A stretch of 64,000 bases of DNA from Candidatus Nitricoxidivorans perseverans (GTDB lineage: Bacteria > Pseudomonadota > Gammaproteobacteria > Burkholderiales > Rhodocyclaceae): the NCBI GenBank assembly GCA_030246985.1, contig CP107246.1, positions 2,172,282 through 2,236,281 of the forward strand. The letters are read 5' to 3'. The notes beneath the pieces are model-generated. The model was not told the origin of the DNA. It worked only from the letters and a program-made list of their open reading frames with translations, and did no database searches. Below are positions 26,849-35,254 of the stretch, piece after piece. Both the position numbers and the translations under genes were made by a program. Position 1 is the first letter of the stretch. Each line of letters begins with the position of its first letter.

Positions 26849-27951
26849 GCTTCACCGCCGCCGACCACGAATTCATGGCGCGCGCGCTGCTTCTGGCGCG
26901 GCGCGGCCTCTACACCACCACGCCGAATCCGCGCGTCGGCTGCGTGCTGGTCAGGAATGGCGCCGTGATCGGCGAAGGCTGGCACGAGCGGGCCGGCGGC
27001 CCCCACGCCGAAATCAATGCCTTGTCCGAAATCGTTGGTTCCGGCGGGACGGCGAGTGGCGCCACCGCGTATGTCACCCTCGAACCGTGCAGCCATCACG
27101 GCCGCACACCGCCCTGCGCCGACGCGCTGATCACGGCCGGCGTCGCCCGCGTCGTTGCGGCGATGCGGGACCCGAATCCCCAGGTGGCGGGCCAGGGGTT
27201 GTCCAGGCTCGAAGTGGCGGGCATCGCGGTGGAAAGCGGCCTCATGGCGGACGAGGCGCGGGAGATCAACATCGGCTTCGTCTCGCGCATGATGCGCGGC
27301 CGGCCCTGGCTCCGCATCAAGGTGGCGGCGAGCCTCGATGGGAAGACGGCGCTCAACAACGGCGCCTCCCAGTGGATCACCGGCCCCGAGGCGCGCCGCG
27401 ACGTCCATGCTTGGCGCGCCCGCTCGTGCGCCGTCCTGACCGGCTACGGCACGGTCAAGGAAGATGATCCTCAATTGACGGTGCGCGACGTGCAAACCTC
27501 GCGCCAGCCGTTCCGGATCGTGGTCGACAGCAAGCTGCGCGTTTCCCCTTCGGCCCGCATCTGCGAGGGAGGCGGGCTGCTGGTGGCGACCGCGGTCGAC
27601 GACGAAACCCGTGCGGCGCCCCTGCGCGAGCGGGGCGTCGAGGTGCTTGCGTTGCCCGGCGCCGACGGCAAGGTAGACCTGGCCGCCCTGCTCGAAGCGC
27701 TGGCGCGGCGCGGCGTCAACGAGGTGCATGTCGAGGCGGGTCATCGGCTTAACGGCGCGCTGTTGGCAGAGGGTCTTGTCGACGAGCTGGTGATCTATTT
27801 CGCGCCGACGCTGCTCGGCGACCGCGCGCGCGGGCTCTTCGCCCTGCCGGAATTCGTCAGCCTCTCAGAGCGGCGCGACCTCGACATCCTCGATCTGCGC
27901 CGCGTCGGCCGCGATCTGCGCATCCTCGCACGGCCCGGCGGGGCGGGCTGA
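26845..27951 (+). CDS. ribD: Bifunctional riboflavin deaminase/reductase RibD
   Basis: 368 residues. Deaminates and then reduces the pyrimidine intermediate of riboflavin synthesis. Deaminase zinc site: [10 protein letters not shown] (about residue 52) and [13 protein letters not shown] (about 77-89). Reductase domain from about residue 150 ([37 protein letters not shown]). GTG start overlaps nrdR by 4 bases. Later rib genes usually follow but here the operon ends, facing a convergent gene. Confidence 0.95.
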   Translation: MSFTAADHEFMARALLLARRGLYTTTPNPRVGCVLVRNGAVIGEGWHERAGGPHAEINALSEIVGSGGTASGATAYVTLEPCSHHGRTPPCADALITAGVARVVAAMRDPNPQVAGQGLSRLEVAGIAVESGLMADEAREINIGFVSRMMRGRPWLRIKVAASLDGKTALNNGASQWITGPEARRDVHAWRARSCAVLTGYGTVKEDDPQLTVRDVQTSRQPFRIVVDSKLRVSPSARICEGGGLLVATAVDDETRAAPLRERGVEVLALPGADGKVDLAALLEALARRGVNEVHVEAGHRLNGALLAEGLVDELVIYFAPTLLGDRARGLFALPEFVSLSERRDLDILDLRRVGRDLRILARPGGAG

Positions 27952-27956
27952 CCCCG

Positions 27957-28793
27957 TCAGGGCCGCCTCCGGTATTTCGTGAAGTTCGGCGGCCGTTTTT
28001 CCAGCCAGGCGTTGCGGCCTTCCTGGCCTTCGGCGGTCATGTAGAAGAGGCCGGTGGCGTTGCCGGCGAGTTCCTGGATGCCGGCCAGCCCGTCCGTATC
28101 GGCGTTGAAGCCGGCCTTGATCATGCGCAGCGCCGTCGGGGACAGTTTCAGCATCTCGCGGCACCATGCGACGGTTTCCTCTTCGAGTTTTTCCAGCGGC
28201 ACGACGGCGTTGACCAGGCCCCAGGCGAGCGCGGTCTGCGCGTCGTACTGGCGGCAGAGCAGCCAGATTTCCTTGGCGCGCTTCATGCCGATGGTGCGGG
28301 CCATGAGGCCGGCGCCCAGGCCGGCGTCGAAGCTGCCGACGCGCGGGCCGGTCTGGCCGAAGCGGGCGTTGTCGGCGGCGAGGGTGAGGTCGCAGACGAG
28401 GTGCAGCACGTGGCCGCCGCCGATGGCGTAGCCGGCCACCATGGCCACCACGGGCTTGGGGCAGCGGCGGATCTGCATTTGCAGGTCGAGCACGTTGAGG
28501 TGGGGCGTGCCGGTGGCCGCGTCGAGGTAGCCGCCACTATCGTCACCCGTGCCGCGCACCTTCTGATCGCCGCCGGAGCAGAAGGCGTCCGGGCCGGTGC
28601 CGGTGAGGATGATGACGCCGACGCCGGGGTCGCGGTGGGCGCGGGCGAATGCGTCCTGCAATTCCATGATGGTCTCGGGCCGGAATGCGTTGCGCCGTTC
28701 GGGCCGGTTGATGGCGATGCGGGCGATGCCGTCGTCGGAGGTGTCGTAGCGGATGTCGATGAAGTCGGCGGCGGATTTCCAGGCGATGCTCAC
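27957..28793 (-). CDS. menB: MenB-type crotonase (1,4-dihydroxy-2-naphthoyl-CoA synthase-like)
   Basis: 278 residues. It follows E. coli MenB (as I recall it) almost throughout: [43 protein letters not shown] (oxyanion hole), [14 protein letters not shown] with the catalytic Ser/Asp pair, [13 protein letters not shown] and [18 protein letters not shown]. The QTGP Gly marks the bicarbonate-dependent type. The related BadI ring hydrolase has different residues (GGDQSTH, QVGPKMGSVD), so it fits less well. In MenB the reaction is ring closure of succinylbenzoyl-CoA for menaquinone. The ATG overlaps the tolA stop by 4 bases. No other men gene is in the window, so the actual role is open. Confidence 0.8.
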   Translation of the reverse strand: MSIAWKSAADFIDIRYDTSDDGIARIAINRPERRNAFRPETIMELQDAFARAHRDPGVGVIILTGTGPDAFCSGGDQKVRGTGDDSGGYLDAATGTPHLNVLDLQMQIRRCPKPVVAMVAGYAIGGGHVLHLVCDLTLAADNARFGQTGPRVGSFDAGLGAGLMARTIGMKRAKEIWLLCRQYDAQTALAWGLVNAVVPLEKLEEETVAWCREMLKLSPTALRMIKAGFNADTDGLAGIQELAGNATGLFYMTAEGQEGRNAWLEKRPPNFTKYRRRP

Positions 28794-29503
28794 TGGCAGG
28801 GCTCCTGCGGGCAGAAGGTCAGGTCGAGCCGGCGCTCGAACAGGGTGGGGTCGGCGGGCTTGGGCAGCGGGCTCGACTTGTGGATGGCCCGGTCGACCGC
28901 GTCGTCGTAGCCGGCATGGCCGCTGGGACGCGCGATGCGGACCGTGATGATCTCGCCGGAGGGAAGCTGGACGACCTCGATGCGGGCCGTCGGATTGCCC
29001 TTCAGGCCCGGCGGCAGCACGATGTTGCCGCGAATCTTGGCGCGAATGCGCTCGCTGTAGTCGGCGATGGAACGGCTCCGGGCCGAGGCCGCCTCGGCCT
29101 GCCGGCGCTGGGTCGCTTCGTGGGCGGCGGCTTCCGCGGCCCGTCGCGCGGAAATGGCTTCGTCCTCGCGCCGAAGCATCTCGGTGGGGTCGAACTTCGG
29201 CTTCGGCGCCTCCTTCGGCGGTGGTTTCGGCTTTTCCCTGACCGTGATGTCGGGCTTCTCCGGCGGCGGGGGTTCCGGCTTGGGCTCGGGTTTCGGCGCG
29301 GGCGCCGGTTCGGGTTCTGGCGGCGGAGGCGGGGCGGGATCGGGCGGGGCCTGCACCAGTTCCACCTCGACGGCTTCGGGCGCCTTCGTCTGCCAGCGGA
29401 CGCCGACGATCAGGAAGGCGGCCAGCGCCAGATGCACGATGACGGCGAGCGCGATGGAGATGCGCTTGCCCGGCGGCGAGCGCTTGGGCGGCGGGGCGTT
29501 CAT
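28790..29503 (-). CDS. tolA: TolA-like envelope spanning protein
   Basis: 237 residues. Links the TolQR motor in the inner membrane with the outer membrane during constriction. One transmembrane helix (about 15-37), a Pro/Glu/Lys-rich extended stretch (about 55-105), an Ala/Arg/Glu-rich helix (about 110-145) and a C-terminal TonB/TolA domain ([23 protein letters not shown]...[10 protein letters not shown]) ending with two Cys (FCPQEPC). It is shorter than E. coli TolA (421 residues), as often in betaproteobacteria. Overlaps tolR by 4 bases. Confidence 0.9.
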   Translation of the reverse strand: MNAPPPKRSPPGKRISIALAVIVHLALAAFLIVGVRWQTKAPEAVEVELVQAPPDPAPPPPPEPEPAPAPKPEPKPEPPPPEKPDITVREKPKPPPKEAPKPKFDPTEMLRREDEAISARRAAEAAAHEATQRRQAEAASARSRSIADYSERIRAKIRGNIVLPPGLKGNPTARIEVVQLPSGEIITVRIARPSGHAGYDDAVDRAIHKSSPLPKPADPTLFERRLDLTFCPQEPCQ

Positions 29504-29907
29504 TTCGGGGGCTTCACCAGCAGCCCGATCTTCGCGACCTGGGCGCGTTGCAGTTCGTCCATGACGTCGAGCACGGCCTCGTACTTCACGCTACGGTCGC
29601 CGGCGATCAGCACCGGCTGACCGGGGTTCTTCGCCTGAAGGGCGCGCAGCTTTTCCGCCAGCTCGCGCCGGCTGACGCTGACTTCGGCGCCACCCAGTGC
29701 GCGGTCGCGCATCATCAGTTCGCGGTCGGCCTTGACGATGATCTCCAGCGGTGCGGCCGGCGGCGTGGCCGATTTTCCGACGGATGGCAGGTCGACGCTG
29801 CCGGTCTGGATCATCGGCGCCGTGACCATGAAGATGACGAGCAGCACCAGCATCACGTCGATGTAGGGAACGACGTTGATCTGGTTCATGAGGCGGCGCT
29901 GCCTCAT
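29500..29907 (-). CDS. tolR: Tol system protein TolR (ExbD/TolR)
   Basis: 135 residues. Proton-channel partner of TolQ. A single helix ([19 protein letters not shown]) carries the Asp that binds the proton (about residue 17), and a periplasmic domain follows ([16 protein letters not shown]...[21 protein letters not shown]). Overlaps tolQ and tolA by 4 bases each. Confidence 0.95.
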   Translation of the reverse strand: MRQRRLMNQINVVPYIDVMLVLLVIFMVTAPMIQTGSVDLPSVGKSATPPAAPLEIIVKADRELMMRDRALGGAEVSVSRRELAEKLRALQAKNPGQPVLIAGDRSVKYEAVLDVMDELQRAQVAKIGLLVKPPK

Positions 29908-30581
29908 TTTATTTGCCGCTGGAGGATGTTCGAGAACTCCTCGGTGAAGCTTTCGAAGCGCACGGAGAGGCGGTCGACGTCGTGGGCGAAGCGGTTGTAG
30001 GCGACCACGGCGGGGATGGCGGCGAACAGGCCGATGGCGGTGGCGACCAGCGCCTCGGCAATGCCCGGCGCCACGGCGGCGAGCGTGGCGGAGCTCACGT
30101 TGGCCAGCCCGCGGAAGGCATGCATGATGCCCCAGACGGTGCCGAACAGGCCGACGTAGGGCGAAACGGAACCGACCGAGGCGAGGAAGGCGAGGTGGGC
30201 TTCCAGGTCGTCGAGTTCGCGCTGGAGCGTGGCGCGCATGGCGCGGCGCACGCCGTCGATGACGGTGGCCGGGTCGAGTGTTTTCTGTCCGCGCAGCTTC
30301 ATGAACTCGCGGAAGCCGGCCTCGAAGATGCGCTCCAGCTGGCCGGCGTGGTGGCGGTCGTTCACCGCGCTCTGGTACAGGCTGTTGAGGTCGCCGCCGC
30401 TCCAGAAGTCGCGCTCGAACTTGTCGGTGCGGACGCGGGCGTCGCGGATGGCGAAGGCCTTGCGGAATATCCAGTACCAGGACATGACCGAGACGACGAC
30501 CAGCAGCCCCATGACCAGCTTGACGACGAGGCTGGCGTGGATGACCAGTTCGATGATGGATAGATCCTGCGTGATGTTCAT
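29904..30581 (-). CDS. tolQ: Tol system protein TolQ
   Basis: 225 residues, three transmembrane helices. Start [17 protein letters not shown] at 30581; in-frame extensions upstream run through ybgC. The MotA/TolQ/ExbB domain is evident in LAFLASVGSVSPYVGLFGTVWGIMHAF and IAEALVATAIGLFAAIPAVVAYNRF. Part of the ybgC-tolQRA group. Confidence 0.95.
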   Translation of the reverse strand: MNITQDLSIIELVIHASLVVKLVMGLLVVVSVMSWYWIFRKAFAIRDARVRTDKFERDFWSGGDLNSLYQSAVNDRHHAGQLERIFEAGFREFMKLRGQKTLDPATVIDGVRRAMRATLQRELDDLEAHLAFLASVGSVSPYVGLFGTVWGIMHAFRGLANVSSATLAAVAPGIAEALVATAIGLFAAIPAVVAYNRFAHDVDRLSVRFESFTEEFSNILQRQIK

Positions 30582-30985
30582 GCGAGCGCCTTCATCTTGT
30601 CGTGGATCGGTTTCGGGATGGCCGCGGCCCTGCCCTGGGCGATGTCGAGGCAGGCGACGCGCACCGTGGCGTCGACCAGGATTTCCCCGGCGAGTTCGAC
30701 GCGCTGGCGGAAGGTGACCTGGGCGCGGCCGAGGGATTCGATTCCGGTCGTCACCTCGACGAGGTCGTCGAGGCGCGCCGGCTTCAGGTATTCCACCGCC
30801 AGGGAGCGCACGGCGAAGGCGATGCCCCGTTCGCGCATCAGATCGTCCTGGCTGAAGCCCAGCGCCCGCAGCCATTCGGTGCGCGCGCGCTCCAGGAATC
30901 GCAGGTAGCCCGCGTAGTAGGCCACGCCGCCCGCGTCGGTGTCCTCGTAGTAGATGCGGACGGGCAAACGGAAGTCTGTATTCAT
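30578..30985 (-). CDS. ybgC: Tol-Pal associated acyl-CoA thioesterase YbgC
   Basis: 135 residues, 4HBT hot-dog fold. Hydrolyses acyl-CoA thioesters and accompanies tol genes in most proteobacteria. The active-site stretch [19 protein letters not shown] has the catalytic Asp (about residue 18) and the ERARTEWLR helix follows. Overlaps tolQ and ruvB by 4 bases each. Confidence 0.94.
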   Translation of the reverse strand: MNTDFRLPVRIYYEDTDAGGVAYYAGYLRFLERARTEWLRALGFSQDDLMRERGIAFAVRSLAVEYLKPARLDDLVEVTTGIESLGRAQVTFRQRVELAGEILVDATVRVACLDIAQGRAAAIPKPIHDKMKALA

Positions 30986-32022
30986 TGGCCCTGCCAGAGT
31001 TCGCGGTTGGCGCCGGCGGGGGCGTCCAGGCCGAAATGCCGCCAGATGCTCGGCGTGGCGACCCGTCCGCGCGGGGTGCGCTGGAGGTAGCCCTGCTGGA
31101 TGAGGAAGGGCTCCAGCACGTCCTCGATGGTGTCGCGCGCCTCGCCGATGGCGGCGGCGAGGTTGTCCACGCCGACGGGGCCGCCGCCGAACTTTTCCAG
31201 CACGGCGGAGAGGAGCTTGCGGTCCATGACGTCGAGGCCCAGGTGATCGACGTCGAGCATGACCAGCGCGGCGTCGGCCACCGCCTGCGTGACGGCGCCC
31301 TCGGCTTTCACTTCGGCGAAGTCGCGCACGCGGCGCAGCAGCCGGTTGGCGATGCGCGGCGTGCCGCGCGATCGACGGGCGATCTCGGTCGCGCCCTCGT
31401 CGGCCACCTCGCAGTTCAACAGCTGCGCCGAGCGGCGCACGATGTGGGCGAGCTCGTCGGGCGTGTAGAACTCCAGCCGGGCGACGATGCCGAAGCGGTC
31501 GCGCAGCGGGTTGGTCAGCATGCCGGCGCGCGTGGTGGCGCCCACCAGCGTGAAGGGCGGCAGGTCGAGCTTGACGGAGCGCGCCGACGGCCCCTCGCCG
31601 ATCATGATATCGATCTGGAAGTCTTCGAGCGCCGGATACAGGATTTCCTCGACCACGGGCGAGAGGCGGTGGATCTCGTCGATGAACAGGACGTCGTGCG
31701 GTTCGAGGTTGGTGAGCAGGGCCGCGAGGTCGCCGGCGCGCTCCAGCACCGGGCCGGAGGTCTGGCGGAGATTCACGCCCATCTCGTGGGCGATGATGTG
31801 GGCGAGGGTGGTCTTGCCCAGCCCCGGCGGGCCGAACAGCAGCACGTGGTCGAGGGCTTCGCTTCGCCGCTTGGCCGCCTCGATGAAGATTTCCATCTGG
31901 CCGCGGATCTTTTGCTGGCCGACGTATTCGGCGAGCTTCTTCGGGCGCAGCGCCCGCTCGACGGCGTCTTCCTGCGGCGAGGCCGGCGCGGCGGAGATCA
32001 GGCGGTCTGTTTCGATGGCCAT
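30982..32022 (-). CDS. ruvB: Holliday junction helicase RuvB
   Basis: 346 residues. AAA+ motor for branch migration with RuvA. Walker [11 protein letters not shown] (about residue 63), Walker B FIDEIHRL, sensor and arginine-finger region [18 protein letters not shown], and the winged-helix C-terminus with RTPRGRVAT. Follows ruvA by 12 bases. Confidence 0.97.
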   Translation of the reverse strand: MAIETDRLISAAPASPQEDAVERALRPKKLAEYVGQQKIRGQMEIFIEAAKRRSEALDHVLLFGPPGLGKTTLAHIIAHEMGVNLRQTSGPVLERAGDLAALLTNLEPHDVLFIDEIHRLSPVVEEILYPALEDFQIDIMIGEGPSARSVKLDLPPFTLVGATTRAGMLTNPLRDRFGIVARLEFYTPDELAHIVRRSAQLLNCEVADEGATEIARRSRGTPRIANRLLRRVRDFAEVKAEGAVTQAVADAALVMLDVDHLGLDVMDRKLLSAVLEKFGGGPVGVDNLAAAIGEARDTIEDVLEPFLIQQGYLQRTPRGRVATPSIWRHFGLDAPAGANRELWQGQ

Positions 32023-32034
32023 CGAAGAAGTGTA

Positions 32035-32610
32035 TCAGGCCCTGGAAAGCAGCTTGAGCGCTTGGCGTATGCCTTCCGAAACCGTCGCGCCGGCGGGCAG
32101 TGATTTCATGGCGCCGGCCGCCTCACGCTCGTTGTAGCCGAGTGCGAGCAGGGCATTGAGGATGTCGCTGCCGGCGTCGGGCGCGGCGCTCGGCGCCACG
32201 GCGGCGGTCTTCGGCAGCTTGTCCCTGAGTTCCAGCAGCAGCCGCTCGGCGGTCTTCTTGCCGATGCCGGGAATCTTCACCAGCCGCCCGGCTTCCTGAA
32301 GGGCCACCGCCTGGGCAAGCTCGTTCACCGACAGGCCGGAGAGCAGCGCCAGCGCGATGCGCGCGCCGACGCCGGAGATCTTGAGCAGCTGGCGGAACAT
32401 CGCCCGCTCGCCTTCCGTGAGGAAACCGAACAGCAGATGGGCGTCCTCGCGCACGACGAGGTGCGTGGCGAGCGCCACCCGCTCGCCGGTTGCGGGCAGG
32501 TTGTAGAAGGTGCTCATCGGCACGTCGATCTCGTAACCGACGCCGCCGACGTCGACCGTGATCTGCGGCGGGTTCTTTTCGATAAGGATGCCGGTGAGTC
32601 TTCCGATCAT
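32035..32610 (-). CDS. ruvA: Holliday junction protein RuvA
   Basis: 191 residues. Tetramer that holds the junction for RuvB. Start MIGRLTGIL at 32610 overlaps the ruvC stop by 4 bases; upstream extensions are out of context. The OB domain is followed by two helix-hairpin-helix motifs ([38 protein letters not shown]) and the C-terminal RuvB-binding helices ([15 protein letters not shown]). Confidence 0.96.
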   Translation of the reverse strand: MIGRLTGILIEKNPPQITVDVGGVGYEIDVPMSTFYNLPATGERVALATHLVVREDAHLLFGFLTEGERAMFRQLLKISGVGARIALALLSGLSVNELAQAVALQEAGRLVKIPGIGKKTAERLLLELRDKLPKTAAVAPSAAPDAGSDILNALLALGYNEREAAGAMKSLPAGATVSEGIRQALKLLSRA

Positions 32611-33128
32611 ACGAGCCTGCCTTTCCTGACCCGGAAGCCCCGGGTGGCGATGGCGCCCAGCCCCTGCCCGCCGTTGGCGTGGCAGATCGCGCAGGCCAGC
32701 GCGTCGGCGGCGTCCGCAGAGGGCGCGCCGGGCAGCGCGAGCAGGCGCGTCACCATGTGTTGCACCTGCTCCTTGGCCGCCTTGCCGTGGCCGACGACGG
32801 CTTGTTTGACCTGAAGCGCCGTGTATTCGGAGACCGGCAGGCCCGCCGTCACCAGCGCCGAAATGGCCGCGCCGCGCGCCTGGCCGAGCAGCAGCGTCGA
32901 TTGCGGATTGACGTTCACGAACACCTTTTCCACGGCCGCCTCCTGCGGCTGGTGCAGCGCGATCACTTCGCCGATGCCGTCGAGCAGCGTCCTGATGCGA
33001 TCGGGCAGGCTGTCCTTGTCGCTGCTCCTGATGCAACCGCTGGTGACGTAGGCGAGTTTCTGGCCGGTCTTGTCGATGATGCCAAAACCGGTGACCCTGA
33101 GTCCGGGATCGATGCCCAGTATCCGCAC
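32607..33128 (-). CDS. ruvC: Holliday junction resolvase RuvC
   Basis: 173 residues, equal to E. coli. Metal-dependent nuclease cutting the junction symmetrically. Acidic residues: Asp7 in [10 protein letters not shown], Glu near 66 in AVEKVFVNV, and Asp pair in [14 protein letters not shown]. Stop of yebC is one base upstream; start overlaps nothing. Confidence 0.96.
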   Translation of the reverse strand: MRILGIDPGLRVTGFGIIDKTGQKLAYVTSGCIRSSDKDSLPDRIRTLLDGIGEVIALHQPQEAAVEKVFVNVNPQSTLLLGQARGAAISALVTAGLPVSEYTALQVKQAVVGHGKAAKEQVQHMVTRLLALPGAPSADAADALACAICHANGGQGLGAIATRGFRVRKGRLV

Positions 33129-33854
33129 CTACTCGTCCATGACGGCGGTGGTATAGACGGCCTGCACGTCGTCGAGGCCCTCCAGCGCGTCGAGCAGCTT
33201 CTGCATCCGGGCGGCGTCCTCGCCGGCGAACTCGATCTCGCTTTCCGGCTTCATGGTCACCTCGGCGAATTCGGGCTTGAGACCGGCCTGTTCCAGCGCC
33301 TCCTTGACGGCGATGAAGTCGTTGGGCGACGTGACGACCTCGATGGAACCGTCGTCGTTGACCGAGACGTCCTCGGCGCCCGCCTCGATGGCGGCGTCCA
33401 TCACCGCGTCCTCGGACGTGCCGGGCGCGAAGATCATCTGGCCGCAATGTCTGAACATGAAGGCGACGCAGCCGTCGGTGCCCAGGTTGCCGCCGTACTT
33501 GTTGAACGCGTGGCGCACCTCGGCGACGGTCCTCACCTTGTTGTCGGTGAGGCAGTCGACCATGATGGCCGCGCCGTTGATGCCGTAGCCCTCGTAGCGC
33601 AGCTCGACGTAATCGACGCCTTCAAGCTCGCCGGTGCCCTTCTTGATGGCGTTCTCGATCTTGTCCTTGGGCATGTTCACCGCCTTGGCCTTCTCGACGG
33701 CCATCCGCAGGCGCGGGTTGAAGGCGGGGTCGCCGCCGCCCATCTTGGCGGCCACGGTCATTTCCTTGGCGACACGGGAAAAGGCGGCGCCGCGCTTTTC
33801 GTCCTGGCGCCCCTTGCGATGCTGGATGTTGGCCCATTTGGAGTGGCCGGCCAT
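33129..33854 (-). CDS. yebC: YebC/PmpR family translation or transcription factor
   Basis: 241 residues. Family members act either as DNA-binding regulators or as ribosome factors that relieve stalling at proline-rich stretches. [21 protein letters not shown] at the N-terminus, [14 protein letters not shown] and the YEGYG(I)NG segment are diagnostic. First gene of a nine-gene minus-strand operon (yebC to menB). Confidence 0.95.
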   Translation of the reverse strand: MAGHSKWANIQHRKGRQDEKRGAAFSRVAKEMTVAAKMGGGDPAFNPRLRMAVEKAKAVNMPKDKIENAIKKGTGELEGVDYVELRYEGYGINGAAIMVDCLTDNKVRTVAEVRHAFNKYGGNLGTDGCVAFMFRHCGQMIFAPGTSEDAVMDAAIEAGAEDVSVNDDGSIEVVTSPNDFIAVKEALEQAGLKPEFAEVTMKPESEIEFAGEDAARMQKLLDALEGLDDVQAVYTTAVMDE

Positions 33855-33909
33855 GGTGAATTCCTTGAGTTTAGAATGCGGCGGATTTTATCACTCCGGG
33901 ATTGCCGCC

Positions 33910-34935
33910 ATGACCCAACCTCTCCCCATCGCCAGGCATCGGGACACCGAGCTTTGCCTGCTGCCCGCGCTCGCCAACCGTCACGGCCTCATCACCGGCG
34001 CCACGGGCACCGGCAAGACCGTCACCGCTCCAGCGGCTGGCGGAGCAGTTTTCCGACATCGGCGTGCCGGTGTTCATGTCCGACGTGAAGGGCGACCTTT
34101 CCGGCCTGGGCGCCGCGGGGGCTCTTTCCGGCAAGCTGCGGGAACGGCTCGACAGCCTGGGGGTCACGGACTGGCGGCCGCGCGCCGCCCCCGTGGTCTT
34201 CTGGGACGTCTTCGGCGAGAACGCGGCGAGCTTCAAGACGCAATACGGCAACGTCTCGGCCGCCTCGATCGGCGCGATCCAGCGCGGCCTGCTGACGCTT
34301 GAGGAGCAGGGCGGCGACAGATTCTTCGGCGAGCCGACGCTCGACATCGCCGACCTGATGCAAACGCGGGACGGGCGCGGGGTGGTGAATATCCTGGCCG
34401 CCGAGAAGCTGATGAATTCGCCCAGGCTCTACGCGACCTTCCTGCTCTGGCTCCTCGCGGAGCTTTTCGAGCGACTACCCGAAGCCGGCGATCTCGATAA
34501 ACCGAAGCTCGTGTTCTTCTTCGACGAGGCCCACCTGCTGTTCGACGGGGCGCCGGAAGCGTTGGTCGACAAGGTCGAACAGGTGGTGCGGCTGATCCGT
34601 TCCAAGGGCGTCGGCGTCTATTTCGTCACGCAGAATCCGCTCGACGTGCCCGACAAGGTGCTGGGCCAGCTCGGCAACCGCGTACAGCATGCGCTGCGCG
34701 CCTTCACGCCGCGCGATCAGAAGGCGGTGAAGGCGGCGGCCGGCACCATGCGCGCCAATCCGAAGTTCGACGCCGAGGCCGCGATCACCGAGCTCGGCGT
34801 CGTCGATCGCGCCTTCGTGCTGCCGCCGTCCTCGCGCAGACCGTCGCGAAAAGCGTGGCGCGCACGGTCGGCTCGCAGATCGGCCGCGAGATCGTCAGGG
34901 GCGTGCTGGGATCGATCCTCGGCGGAAGGCGCTGA
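33910..34935 (+). pseudogene. Decayed YjgR/DUF853 (HerA-like) ATPase
   Basis: The intact family is about 500 residues (from memory of E. coli YjgR); about 342 codons remain. The start ([10 protein letters not shown]) and Walker A ([10 protein letters not shown]) are in frame 1. One extra base near 34027 shifts the reading to frame 2, which runs through [25 protein letters not shown], the Walker B-like [12 protein letters not shown] and the TQNPLDVPD segment to AFVLPPSS. The true tail ([19 protein letters not shown]) is back in frame 1 and stops at 34935. Compared with the family, blocks are missing after DVFGE (about 50 residues), after ITELGV (about 15) and after LPPSS (about 80). The gene cannot make a full protein. 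Whether it is real decay or partly sequence error cannot be settled here. Confidence 0.8.
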
Positions 34936-35170
34936 CGAACGCCTTGCGCGCCTCCTCGGATGCGCCGAGCGTCAGTGCGAAGGGCAGCATGTAAAGCCAG
35001 ACGTCGAGGCCGAGCGGCGCCGTTCCGAACAGCCGGTTGCCCCAGGGCGTGTAGACGATGGCCAGCAGGAGCGCCCCCTCCGCCGCCTCCCGCTCCGAAA
35101 GGCCGCCAGGGCCGCTGCCCAGGCTGGCGAAGGCTTCGGCGGCGGAGAGGTGGGCAATGTTCATGCTCAT
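34895..35170 (-). pseudogene. Remnant of a P-type cation-transporting ATPase (two ends joined)
   Basis: 91 residues. The first ~30 ([24 protein letters not shown]) match the N-terminal domain of P-type cation ATPases; the next ~55 ([33 protein letters not shown]...EEARKAF) match the last transmembrane pair of the same family. The ~800 residues between, with the DKTGT phosphorylation site, are gone, and the join is in frame. The 3' end overlaps the convergent YjgR remnant by about 40 bases. A purpose-made small protein is possible but less likely. Confidence 0.75.
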
Positions 35171-35254
35171 GGCTGTGTCGGCCAGTCCCGCCGAGCTTGA
35201 CGCAAGTATAGTATCGGCTGTCCGGCTCGTCCGGTTCCCAGCGGAGACATCCTC

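Noticed and set aside
27957-28793. BadI (2-ketocyclohexanecarboxyl-CoA hydrolase) as identity of the crotonase
   Set aside because: Key stretches [18 protein letters not shown] and the C-terminal part follow MenB rather than BadI as I remember both.
33910-34935. Programmed frameshifting in the YjgR-like gene
   Set aside because: There is no slippery sequence at 34027, and additional blocks are missing, which fits decay better.
34895-35170. Intact small hypothetical membrane protein
   Set aside because: Both halves match opposite ends of P-type ATPases, so a deletion remnant is the simpler reading, although expression was not excluded.
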